64,000 nucleotides of DNA from Cafeteria roenbergensis. Its lineage: Eukaryota; Sar; Bigyra; Bicosoecida; Cafeteriaceae. Made by a program: the position numbers and the translations under genes. Under the pieces are notes generated by a model. It searched no databases and was not told where the DNA came from. It saw only the letters and a program-made list of their open reading frames with translations. Where the stretch lies: the NCBI GenBank assembly GCA_008330645.1, contig VLTN01000008.1:248001-312000 (forward strand). Reading direction: 5' to 3'. Numbering within the stretch: the stretch's first letter is position 1; every line of letters begins with the position of its first letter. Below are positions 10,076 through 19,212 of this stretch, piece by piece.

Positions 10076-10324
10076 ACGCGCACTGCGTTCCTGGTCAGTG
10101 CGTAGCGCGTGTTCGCGGTGCTTTGTCGGGTCCCGAATATCGAGCTCTCCGTCCGCGCCGGCTGCAGCCTCGACGCGCGGCCCGCCGAATGCCACGGCAC
10201 GCAAAGAACCGGGGCGCGGGCCTGCGCCAGCGCCACAGCGCGCGCGCCCGAGGGCGCTGCGGAGCAGCGGCGCAAGGCACGCTCGGCCCGCAGGTTGACG
10301 CAGGAAAACTCGCTTGCGGTCATA

Positions 10325-13300
10325 ATGACTTGGCATGTGCTCTACGGGATTTTCTGCCACACTCCGACTTCCGCTGCCGGCACTTGCCCAGCCATGGGAA
10401 GACAGACCATCCTCACCTGCCCCACATGGGGCAGCCACATGTTTGTGGAACTGTACCTGGGGCGGGAGCACCGCGAGCCCAGCGCGCCCAAGGACGCAAC
10501 CCTGTCCGGCTCCGTTTTTCTCGGCCGCCTTGCCTGGACCTCCGAAGCCGGGGGCGGCGTGCAGCGGTCCGGGCCGATTCTGCTCAAGGCCTTCACGTCC
10601 GATTCCCGCCTCATGACGTGCATCCGCGAGGCCTCGGCCCTCGCGCGCGCCAACGGGTGGCCCGAACGCGAGCACGTCCACTACTGCGGCACGACGCTCG
10701 AAGCCGCGTCGGCCCGGGCCAGGAGGAGAGCCGACGCGTGCGGGCCCACGAGCCCCCTCGGCGCTGCCCTTGCGGTGGATGTGCTGGACGAGGCCTTCGA
10801 GGCCGAGGGCTCGCGCCTCGGGGATCGGCCGCACTCGTTCGCGCCGCGCATGCTCGCGTACTCGACGCACGCGCGGCTGATGGAAGTTGACTCCGACGAG
10901 GCGGCCATGGCGGCAGCGGCACGCGCGTGCGAGGCCACCCCGGGCCTGGGGAGGCACGGGGGGCGCGGCTACCGGAAGCCCCCGCTCTCCCGCTGCGAGA
11001 GCGTGGTGGTGATGCAGGGCCTCGACACCACCCTCAGCCGGCTGATCGACCCGAGCAGCGACTCCCTGGCGTGGACCTGCCTCCCCGAGTCGGAGTTCGT
11101 CCGGCCCTTCCTCGGCCCCTCCCTACTGGGGGCGCTGGCCCGCTGCCACAGCGCCGGCATCGCTCACCTGGACGTGAAGCCCGACAACATCGGCATCCAC
11201 GTGTGCGCCTCCCGGGGCACCGTGCGGGCGGTGCTCATCGACTTTGGCCTGTCCTTCGTCTTCCCGCTCGACGAGCCCGCGGCTGCCGAGGAGGCCGCTC
11301 GACGCGCCGCGGCTGCCGAGCTGGCCGGCGATGACGCTGGCGTCGTCCCGCCAGGAGTGACCGACGGCCAGCCCCACTGCGTCGAAGCCGCCTCCCTCCC
11401 CACCGGCTGCGTGCTGCGCTACCACAAGTGCGGCACCATGCAGTACGTGCCTCCCGAGATGTTTCTCGCCTCGCAGCGGGCGGAGCGGCACCACCGCGTC
11501 ACCCAGATCGACACCCGCCGGGCGGACGTGTTCAGCGCCGCGGCGAGCCTGGCGGAGGCCATCACGGGGCGCCGCCTGCCGTGGGCGGACACCCACCTCC
11601 TCGCCGTCGCCTTCATGCCCGCCGTGGCGGAGCTCATCCCCGCGCCCGCCAGCGGGGGGCCGGTGGCGGCCAAGCTCGTCGCTCGCAGGCGGGCGGAGGA
11701 GCTGATTCGCCGGGCCAGGGGCCTGGCCGGCGCGTGGTACAACCCAGCAGCGGACGCAGCCCCCGCGGGCCACGCCTCCCTGCAGCCCGAGGCCGTGATC
11801 AGGGGGAACGAAGCCTACGCGCGCTTCTGCCGCGACCCGGCCTGCCGCCACGCCATCAAGCCCGGCGCCAGCCCCACCGCCTTTGAGCCCCTCCCGGCGT
11901 TCGCGTCGGCCCCCGCGGACGGAGAGGGAGCTGGGAGCGCCCGCGGCAGCGGAGGCCCCGGCGCGGCCCCCGGCGCGGCAGCCTCGTCGCCCCCCCACGT
12001 GTTCGAGGACGACCGCGAGATGCAGCGGCTGGCCGAGGCGGCGGCCAACCCCAAGGCGCCCCTCCCCGTCAAGACCTTTGACGAGGTTGCGCAGCGCGTC
12101 CGCGCCCGGCTCGCGATGCTGGAGCCGCCCACCCGGCTTCCAGCCCAGTCCGGCGCAGCCACCCCAGTCCTCCTCCCCACGTTTGCCGAGTACATCACCC
12201 GCCCACTCCGCCCGGGAGACGACCCGTCGCTCGGCGCCCGCGCCGACTTCTTCTCCTTCGCAATGGCCTTCGCCGGACTGGAGGGCAGGTTCCTCACGGA
12301 CCGCGCCCTGCCCCGGGAGCTCCTCGCCCATGAGTACGTCGCCGGGGCCCAGCGCGTCCTGGCAGCCGCGGACGGCCTGCCCCCCACGGAATCGGCCGAC
12401 GAGACGGTGCTGCACGTGATCCGGGCGCGCGTGGGCGAGATGCTGGTGGGCAAGCCCTCGGCCGCGACCAGAGCCAGAGTCGAGTCCGTTGTGGGAAAGC
12501 TTGCGGTCGCCATGGCCGTGCCGCGGGCAGTGGGGGGGCCTGTCGACGTGCCCGACGAGGCCGCCGCCACGGCGGCGCCAGATGCCACCGCCTACAGCGC
12601 TGGCGAAGCGCCTGGCGACGGGGCAGGCGAGCTGCTTGCCCAGGAGCCGGCGCTGTGGGACGCGAAGGCCACCATGGCCACAGGCGAGCGAGTCGCCGCG
12701 GCCGTGGTGCGCGCCACTCGGACCATGTCGGGGTCCAACGCTGCGCTGGCCGTCAGCGTGCTGAGCGGCGCCCGCGCGGCGAGGGTCGGCGGGGGGTCCG
12801 TCTCGGCCGGCGCGGCAGGCCGCTCTGTCGCCCTGGGGCACGGCGCCGCCGTCGCCTCCCTGGGAAAGAGCAGCATTCCCTCGTCCGTCGGGTGGTCGCA
12901 GGCGGAGGCGCAGGCGTTCGTGTCGGTCCAGGGCGTCCCGGGCTTTGGTGACGACCAGGCCCTGCTCAGCATTGACGGCGTCGCGAGGGAGCCGGTCGAC
13001 GGCCCGTCCAGCGCAGTGGTGCAGTTCGCCTTCCCCCGGTCCGCTGGCACGGAGCTCGCTGCCGCAGCGGACCTCAGCAACGGCATTTCGACCAGGGGCG
13101 TGCAGGCGGTCCGCCGCTCGGGGGCGTCCTTGTCGCAGCCGCCGCTCGCTCGGGCCACGGAGTCGGGCGGAAGCACGGCGGGAGCGGGCGCCGCTCCCGC
13201 CCGGGCCGAGCAGAGCGGTCTGTGGGCCACGCTCTCTGGGGCAATCGCCTGGATGGTAGCAGGGCCTTCGGGGGCGCGCCCCCTTCCCGAGATGGCCGAG

Positions 13301-14458
13301 TCGAGCAGCCGCACGGCGGCCACCTCCCCTGAGCTCGAGATGCTGGCCAGGCTGCGCCACTCCGCGGCCACGGCGCAGAAGCTCGGACGCACGGACGGCC
13401 TGGAGAGCGAGGCCCGCGCGCAGTGGGCGGCCGCCGCTCGCCGAGCCATCGCCGCCGTCGAAGCCCGGGAGGCCTCCGCGTACGGCATCGTGTCCCGCCA
13501 GCTGGGACTGGACCCCGCGCAGAGCCGCGTTGCGCAGGCCGTCAGGCTTGCGGTGGCGCAGGCGAACCCCGAAGCCGTTGCAACGAGGCTTGCCAACGAG
13601 GTGTCCTTGGCCTCGTTCGCGCGAGAGAGGCTGGCGGGCCGGGACGCCCTCTGGGCCCAGGGGCCGGGCGCCGCCCTTGCCGTCGCGGCCGGGGCGATTG
13701 AGCTGCTGCGCGCGCCGGGGGGACTGATCGATGCGGTCGGCCGCCTCCAGGCCGTATCCAAGGCCAGCCAGGAGCTGCTGGGTGTCGCCGGGGCCATCGT
13801 CTTCTCGCCCGTCGTGTCCACCATCTCTGGGGGCGTGTCCATGCGGCTGACGCTGGCTGTGCTTGAAGAAGCCCGCAACACGTCGCTCGGAGCGGTTCGC
13901 GTGTGCTTTCGCGGAAGCAAGGTTGAGTCCCTTCCCGAGGGCGATGAGGCAGTGGAAGAGGCTGACGAAAGCGACGCCTGCTCAGCGGCCTCCGCAGCAG
14001 GTGCGGATGGGCCGGCTTCAGGCGCCGAAGAGGCTCCCGCGGCCGCAGCCGGAGGACTTGCCGAGGAAGGCGTATGCGCGCTCCCCGAGCGGCTCCCTGG
14101 CGGATGGGCCATGGGCGCGGTGACGGGAGTGCCCGCCTGGGCCTCCGCTCGCCTTCTCGTGATCGATGTGATTGCGACGCGGCACCCGTGCGTCGGATCC
14201 AGCACTGTCAGCGTGCGCCGCGCGGACAGCCAGCCCATTTCCAGGCACGCCATTGAGCTCTCGGCCATGGCCGACACCCTTCGGTCCGATCAGGGCGCCG
14301 CTGGCGGTGCCCTGGGATTTTGGGGCTCGCCTCTCCACCAGCAGTTCTCGTCCGCGGACGAACAGGAGAGAGGCGTGGCTGTCGTGCCGGTGGCCAGCGA
14401 CGACGCGTTCCAGTGCGTGTCCGCCGCAGTGTCTGCCGCACTTGCCGCCTGCGATTGA
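10325..14458 (+). CDS. Large protein kinase with long unassigned C-terminal region
   Basis: Eukaryotic-type protein kinase, intronless, about 1,377 residues from the chosen Met (MTWHVLYG). Kinase motifs: a likely beta-3 Lys in ILLKAFTSD (about residue 95) with an alpha-C Glu in CIREAS; catalytic loop HLDVKPDN (about 281, so a non-RD kinase because Arg is Leu); DFG in LIDFGLSF (about 306); GTMQYVPPE (about 370-377); and DTRRADVFSAAASLAEAITGRRLPW as the F-helix region. A glycine-rich loop is not obvious. There are inserts between DFG and the PPE motif and within the N-lobe. The region after about residue 560 is Ala/Gly-rich with helical stretches, and I recognise no domain there. The frame remains open upstream to 10109, only 34 nt after the CAF1 stop, so the start is uncertain. 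The kinase group is not assignable. Confidence 0.82.
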   Translation: MTWHVLYGIFCHTPTSAAGTCPAMGRQTILTCPTWGSHMFVELYLGREHREPSAPKDATLSGSVFLGRLAWTSEAGGGVQRSGPILLKAFTSDSRLMTCIREASALARANGWPEREHVHYCGTTLEAASARARRRADACGPTSPLGAALAVDVLDEAFEAEGSRLGDRPHSFAPRMLAYSTHARLMEVDSDEAAMAAAARACEATPGLGRHGGRGYRKPPLSRCESVVVMQGLDTTLSRLIDPSSDSLAWTCLPESEFVRPFLGPSLLGALARCHSAGIAHLDVKPDNIGIHVCASRGTVRAVLIDFGLSFVFPLDEPAAAEEAARRAAAAELAGDDAGVVPPGVTDGQPHCVEAASLPTGCVLRYHKCGTMQYVPPEMFLASQRAERHHRVTQIDTRRADVFSAAASLAEAITGRRLPWADTHLLAVAFMPAVAELIPAPASGGPVAAKLVARRRAEELIRRARGLAGAWYNPAADAAPAGHASLQPEAVIRGNEAYARFCRDPACRHAIKPGASPTAFEPLPAFASAPADGEGAGSARGSGGPGAAPGAAASSPPHVFEDDREMQRLAEAAANPKAPLPVKTFDEVAQRVRARLAMLEPPTRLPAQSGAATPVLLPTFAEYITRPLRPGDDPSLGARADFFSFAMAFAGLEGRFLTDRALPRELLAHEYVAGAQRVLAAADGLPPTESADETVLHVIRARVGEMLVGKPSAATRARVESVVGKLAVAMAVPRAVGGPVDVPDEAAATAAPDATAYSAGEAPGDGAGELLAQEPALWDAKATMATGERVAAAVVRATRTMSGSNAALAVSVLSGARAARVGGGSVSAGAAGRSVALGHGAAVASLGKSSIPSSVGWSQAEAQAFVSVQGVPGFGDDQALLSIDGVAREPVDGPSSAVVQFAFPRSAGTELAAAADLSNGISTRGVQAVRRSGASLSQPPLARATESGGSTAGAGAAPARAEQSGLWATLSGAIAWMVAGPSGARPLPEMAESSSRTAATSPELEMLARLRHSAATAQKLGRTDGLESEARAQWAAAARRAIAAVEAREASAYGIVSRQLGLDPAQSRVAQAVRLAVAQANPEAVATRLANEVSLASFARERLAGRDALWAQGPGAALAVAAGAIELLRAPGGLIDAVGRLQAVSKASQELLGVAGAIVFSPVVSTISGGVSMRLTLAVLEEARNTSLGAVRVCFRGSKVESLPEGDEAVEEADESDACSAASAAGADGPASGAEEAPAAAAGGLAEEGVCALPERLPGGWAMGAVTGVPAWASARLLVIDVIATRHPCVGSSTVSVRRADSQPISRHAIELSAMADTLRSDQGAAGGALGFWGSPLHQQFSSADEQERGVAVVPVASDDAFQCVSAAVSAALAACD

Positions 14459-15153
14459 AGCCAAGCAAAAGGAGAGCCAGACCGCTTCGTTGTGGTGTTT
14501 GAGTTGTTCCTTTTGAATGAGTCCGTGTGAGTGCATGTTCCATCCAGAATGTTGCAGCATGCACTGTGCCCACCTCGACGAGGCTTCGTTCACGCAGCGA
14601 GCGCCGCAATGCTCGGTGGCAACTCTCCGCGACGGCCTAGGAAACGGGGTGGCACGGGAATCTCAATGTCCAGAGCATCTCTGTATCGATTGTGAACCCG
14701 GCTGTACTGCTTGCGAGGGATGAAGGGCAATTGTTTTGTTGGTTGTGCCTGGCCACAATCCAAGGCGGAACGCATAGCAGGAACTGCTTGCAGTAGATAC
14801 TATCTCGACAGCAACGTTCACGCCTAAGCAACAACGCCAGCGGGGAAAGGAATGGGGGGACACTCGCCACCCAATGATACCATTCTTCCCGCAACAGCCA
14901 AGCCACCGGGGCGAGGTCTCGACAACAACTGTTCCATCACACGCAATGAGTCGTCGCACATTGAACCTATTCAGGATCGCAACGCATCCGAGACCTGACC
15001 CGGTGTGGCCTGCCACGCCCGCGGCGCCCGAATGTCGCGGCGATGCGCATTGTTTGTCCAGGCGCAAACATTCGGCAGCGAGGATCGACGATTGCGGCAA
15101 CTGCCAGCCTCAGGCACCGCCGCTGGTCTGGCTGAGCGAGCTCGCGCGGTCTC
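14459..15153. other. Lower-GC spacer, no supported gene
   Basis: 695 bp between the kinase and the WDR47-like gene. Base composition is clearly more balanced than in the neighbouring genes. Short open frames here lack the GC-rich third positions of real genes in this window. No repeat, tRNA or transposon motif was recognised. It probably contains the kinase 3' UTR and WDR47-like promoter, possibly with old inserted sequence. Confidence 0.4.
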
Positions 15154-18100
15154 ATGGCCGGGCGCAGCAGCGACGATCATGGCGTCGACGGCGAGGTGGC
15201 AATGCGCCTTGAAGACATTGTCGTGCTCGTCCAAGTGAGGCTCCAACGGCGGATGCTGTCGCGCCTGCCGCCAGGGATCAGCGCCCGGTTGCAACGCGGC
15301 ATGGGCCCTCTCGCGCCCTCGCCCCCCCCCGCCCCCGAGGATTGCAGGATTTCCTTGAGGAGCAGGGGATGCTGGAGTCGGCTCGCGCCCTGGAAAAGGA
15401 GTCGCTGATCGCGCGGGCCTCGATGGGCGACGAGCTCACCGCACTGCGGTCCCTGGTCCTCGATGGACGATGGGACGCAGTAGAGAGCGTGCTGCGACCG
15501 ATGCACGGCCACCCAGGGCTCGACACATCGGGTGCGTTGCTTGCAGTTCGGAGACAGCGGTTCTTGGAGCTGTTCGAGGGCTCGGTGAGGCGGCTGCGTT
15601 TCAAGCGCTCGTGTGCAAGTCTGCGCCAGCGCTCCCCGCCGGGCTCCCGCCAACGGAGTTGCCTTCCGCCCCCACGCACCCGCCCTTCTTCCATCTGCCC
15701 CACGCTCGCAGGGCGACACCGTGGCGCCTGTGGCGGCGCTGGTCGAGGCGTTGCGTTCGCTCGAGCCTCTCGCAAGCCGCCAAGAGTTCAGCCGGCTCAC
15801 CTACTGCCTCACGCTGGACTCCCTGGAGGAGCACCCGCAGTACGCTGACTGGACGCCAGCACGCGGCCGTGCCGACTGCTTCGCTATCCTGGCTGAGGCG
15901 CTGGCGCCCGCCTTTCAAGAGGACATCGACGCCGCCTCGGCCACGGCGCCGCCCCGGGTGCCCGGCAGGCTGGTGGCGCTGCTCGCCAGGGCAGGCACCG
16001 CCGCAGTGTCCGACAGGACTGGGGAGGATGTCGTGTTCGACCCGCTGGCAGACGCCGCCGCCACAGTGCGGTCGCTCAGCAGGCGATCCCTCGCGAACGA
16101 GGCGAGCATCTGCGTCGACCTAGCCGCGAAAGAGGCCGCAGCGGCAGCTGCCCGCCGCCGCAGACACGCGGCGGCGTCTGGGCTGGGCGGGGCCGCGGGG
16201 GACGTCAGGTCATCCTTCGGCGGGCTGCGGAGGGCGCGGTCGGCCGCCGCCGACCACGACGACGACGACGGCCCCGCCGGCAGAGGTGCGTTGCTCGGTG
16301 GAACGGAGGGGGGCAGGCGCCCCGTGGGCCAGGGCCGGCTGCTGAGGTCTGCGGTTTTCGGCCCTGGCGAACTGGGGGGCGGAGCGGCTTCCGCGCGGCC
16401 GCTGGCGGGCCTGGCTGCTCTCACCTCGACACTGCGGGGAGGGCCTCGGGCAGGAGGCACCTCGGCGCAGCGAGAGGCCGAGGAGGCGGCGGACGCGAGG
16501 GCGCTGGCGGAAAGCGGGGCCTTCTCGCCTGGCCGAGCCGCCTCGGGAGCCATCCCGGGCCTGGGAGGCCGTCTCCAGGCCAGCATGAAGGAGGTCGAGG
16601 ACGTCAAGCGCCTCCTCTCAGGGAGCAGTGCGGGCCCTGGCGCGCCGGGGGCGGACACGGGGGCAAGCGTGTGGGATGACCTGGCGGCCGACGTCGAGCA
16701 AGAGGAAGGGTTCCGTGACGGCGACGACGCCGCCGAGGACGGCAGCCCGCACCCGGACGAAGCCGATCCGGCGTGGGAGCAGCGGGGCAGCGGGAGCACG
16801 AGCCGCGAGGGGAGCAGAGGGGCGGCGTCCCCGGCGCGGGCGGCAGGTCGCCGCAAGCCGGGCGACCACGCAACGCGGGGGGCGCTGGGCAGCCACACGT
16901 CGACGGAGAGCGACTCGGACCAGGCGGCGCAGGAGCGAGGGGGACGGCGTGACGCGGCAGCCGCGCTGCCAGCCCCGCCAGCTGACGTCGGATCCGCTGC
17001 CAGGCGGTTTCGCCGCGGGGAGCTGCAGCGCGGAGCTGTGGCCTGGGAGGTGCCAGCAGACGCGCGACCGCCCACCGCACCGACCCGGCGCCTGGTCCCG
17101 GAGCTGGCGCAGGCGGAGCGCGGCCCTGCGCCGGCCGGCCGGTTCAGCGACGCGTTCGGGGCGCAGACGCGACCTGCAACCGCGCCGCGGGCCGGCCGAC
17201 GCCCTGCCGCCGCCGCCGCCGCCGCCGCCGCTGCTGATGGCAGCCGGGGAGAAGAGACTGATGTCGACGCCGACGCCGACGCGCTTGCGGCTCTGCTGCG
17301 CGGCTCTGCCATCGAGATGGACGGACCGCTGCCGGGTGCAAAGGCCCTCCCCTCGTCTGCAGCCAGAGCGCGTCCCGCGTCCGCCGCCCCCCGCGGCCCG
17401 GCGGGCCGTCGAGATGTGGAGGGCGGGACGAGGGGCGGGGGCGCGGCCGTCTCACGTCCTGGCCGAGACAACCCGGGAGAGGCGCGGCATGGTCGCCGGC
17501 CCGCGCCTGCGCCGGCGCCGGAGCCTGCGCCCGCACCAGCAGTCGGCGGCAGGCCGCAGAGCGACGCGCGGTCGGGAAGGGCGACGGAAGGGGAAGGGCG
17601 GGGAGCGGCGGTGGGTCGCGCTGGGAGCGGCGCGACGCGCGACGCCGCCCCAGCAAGGACTGGTCCCAGCCCCCGCGCTGGCCACAGCTCCAGCCCCGGC
17701 CGCCGGACGGCGCTGCCGCGCTCGCCGGGTCGCTCTTCGGTGAGAGGGGCGTCGAAGCTTCAGTGGGAGGGCCCCGCCATGGCCGGGGCGGCATCCCTGG
17801 TGCGTGTGGCCAGCTTCGAGGGCGGGAAGGGGCGGCCGATGCGGGCCTGCGGCTTTGACCCGACCGGCACGTCGCTGGCCGTGGGCAGTAACGCAAGCTG
17901 GGTCAAGGTTCTTTCCCTGCCGCAGCAGCTGCTGCGGCTCGGGGTGGCCGGTGCAGGGGCGCTCCCAGGCGCGGGGAGCAGCGACGCCGAGGCGGCGACG
18001 CTCGACGTGACCCACACCTGGGACCAGATCCACGGTGGGTCCGTGTACGACCTGGACTGGGCGGCCTCCTCGGCGCCAGACGCCCGGGACTGGGCCAAGT

Positions 18101-18978
18101 ACTGCGGCATGGGGCCCGAGGCGAGCACGGACCGCGCCCCGCCCACGCTGCTCGCCACCGGAAGCAACGACGCCACGGCCGTGGTCCTTGGCTGGAGGTA
18201 CGACGGCGCCCCTGCGGGACAGGCGCGGGGCCCCTGGCCGTTGCGAGGAGGCCAGTCAGCGCAGGGCAGGAGCCGCTTGCGGCCGAGCTCGGGCACGGTG
18301 CGCTGCGTCCGGTTCGCGTCCCCAGGGGTGCTGGTCACGGGAGGCGGGAGCTCCGACGGCTCGCTCAGCGTTTGGGACGCGGAGGCAATGCGGTCTGACC
18401 CACTGAGCCGGCTGCGCGGCCACGCGGGCACGGTGCACGCTCTGTCGCGCTGCGCGCCCGGGGACGGCCTGGTGCTGTCCGCGAGCGACGACGGAAGCGT
18501 CCGGCTGTGGGACGTGCGCGCCCCGCGCGGAGACGCGGGCGAGGTGGTGTCGGGGCTGCGCGCGGCCGCCCTGTGTGTTGGGTTTTGCCCCGACGCGGGC
18601 GCTGCGCACGGGGGCACGGTTGCCGTGGGAATGGACAACGGCGACATCGCGCTGGCTGACCTGCGGATGCGGGCCGGGGCTGCGTCGGCGCGGCCAGTGC
18701 GAGCCGTGCGGGCGGCGCATAGCGCTGCCGTGCGCTCCGTTGCTTTTTCGCCAAGAGGGGGCTTGCTCCTCTCAGCGTCGTTCGACGGCACGTGTCGAGT
18801 CCTTCACTCCTTCCCTCGTCCTGGCGGCGAGGGGGCCGGCGTGCTGGACGAGGTGGCGCCAGCGGTGGCTGGCGGGGACGGCCAGCGAATGCTGTCGGCG
18901 CGCTGGCACCCGTGGGCCCCGCTGCTCGCCACGACAAGCACCACCGGCGTGCTCAATGTGCTGCATGTTCGCACGTGA
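15154..18978 (+). CDS. WDR47: WDR47 (nemitin)-like LisH/CTLH/WD40 protein
   Basis: WDR47 is a microtubule-associated scaffold in animals. Exons 15154-15234, 15348-15584 and 15712-18978 give 1,194 residues. The first exon supplies MRLEDIVVLVQ, joined to DFLEEQGMLESARALEKES, making a complete LisH motif (about 17-47). CTLH follows (LVLDGRWDAVESVL, about 60-75), then a block with LTYCLTLDSLEEHPQYADWTPARGR (about 130-155), matching the WDR47-specific region rather than SMU1. Residues about 200-790 are low-complexity and Ala/Gly/Arg/acidic-rich. The C-terminal approximately 400 residues form WD40 repeats, seen in FDPTGTSLAVGSN, LLATGSNDATAVVLGW, DGSLSVWDAEAM, LSASDDGSVRLWDVRAP, SVAFSPRGGLLLSASFDG and SARWHPWAPLLATTS. 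Two Met codons (residues 1 and 17) are possible starts. The 3' end converges on VPS13 (234-bp gap). Length exceeds animal WDR47 (about 920) because of the disordered middle. Confidence 0.88.
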
Positions 18979-19212
18979 TCCAGTTGCGCCTTCGCCCAGT
19001 CATTTATGTGCGCGGCTGCGCGGGCTCGCTAGCTTGTGTGTTGGCTCAGGGGCACAGCGGCCGCCTTTGAAGCGGCCCACACTGTGCCGACCAGGTGTGC
19101 GTGGAATGAGCCCTTGTCGCCGCTGCGCTTGGCGGGGAGTCGCTGCTTGGCGAATCGCTGCACCCAACACGCCGCACACAACCTGGGGAGAGGGAGGCAG
19201 GAGCCACATCAC

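Noticed and set aside
10109-10324. Upstream extension of the kinase reading frame
   Set aside because: The frame is open, but it starts 34 nt after the CAF1 stop and encodes no conserved sequence; open frames are common by chance at this GC content. The start at 10325 remains uncertain.
14517-14723. 68-codon plus-strand frame with 11 cysteines
   Set aside because: Cys-rich peptide would be attractive, but there is no signal peptide, third codon positions are not GC-biased as in real genes here, and it lies in the probable 3' UTR of the kinase.
15915-17471. 518-codon minus-strand frame opposite the WDR47-like gene
   Set aside because: Antisense shadow over the low-complexity middle region; Ser/Pro/Arg-rich with no recognisable domain.
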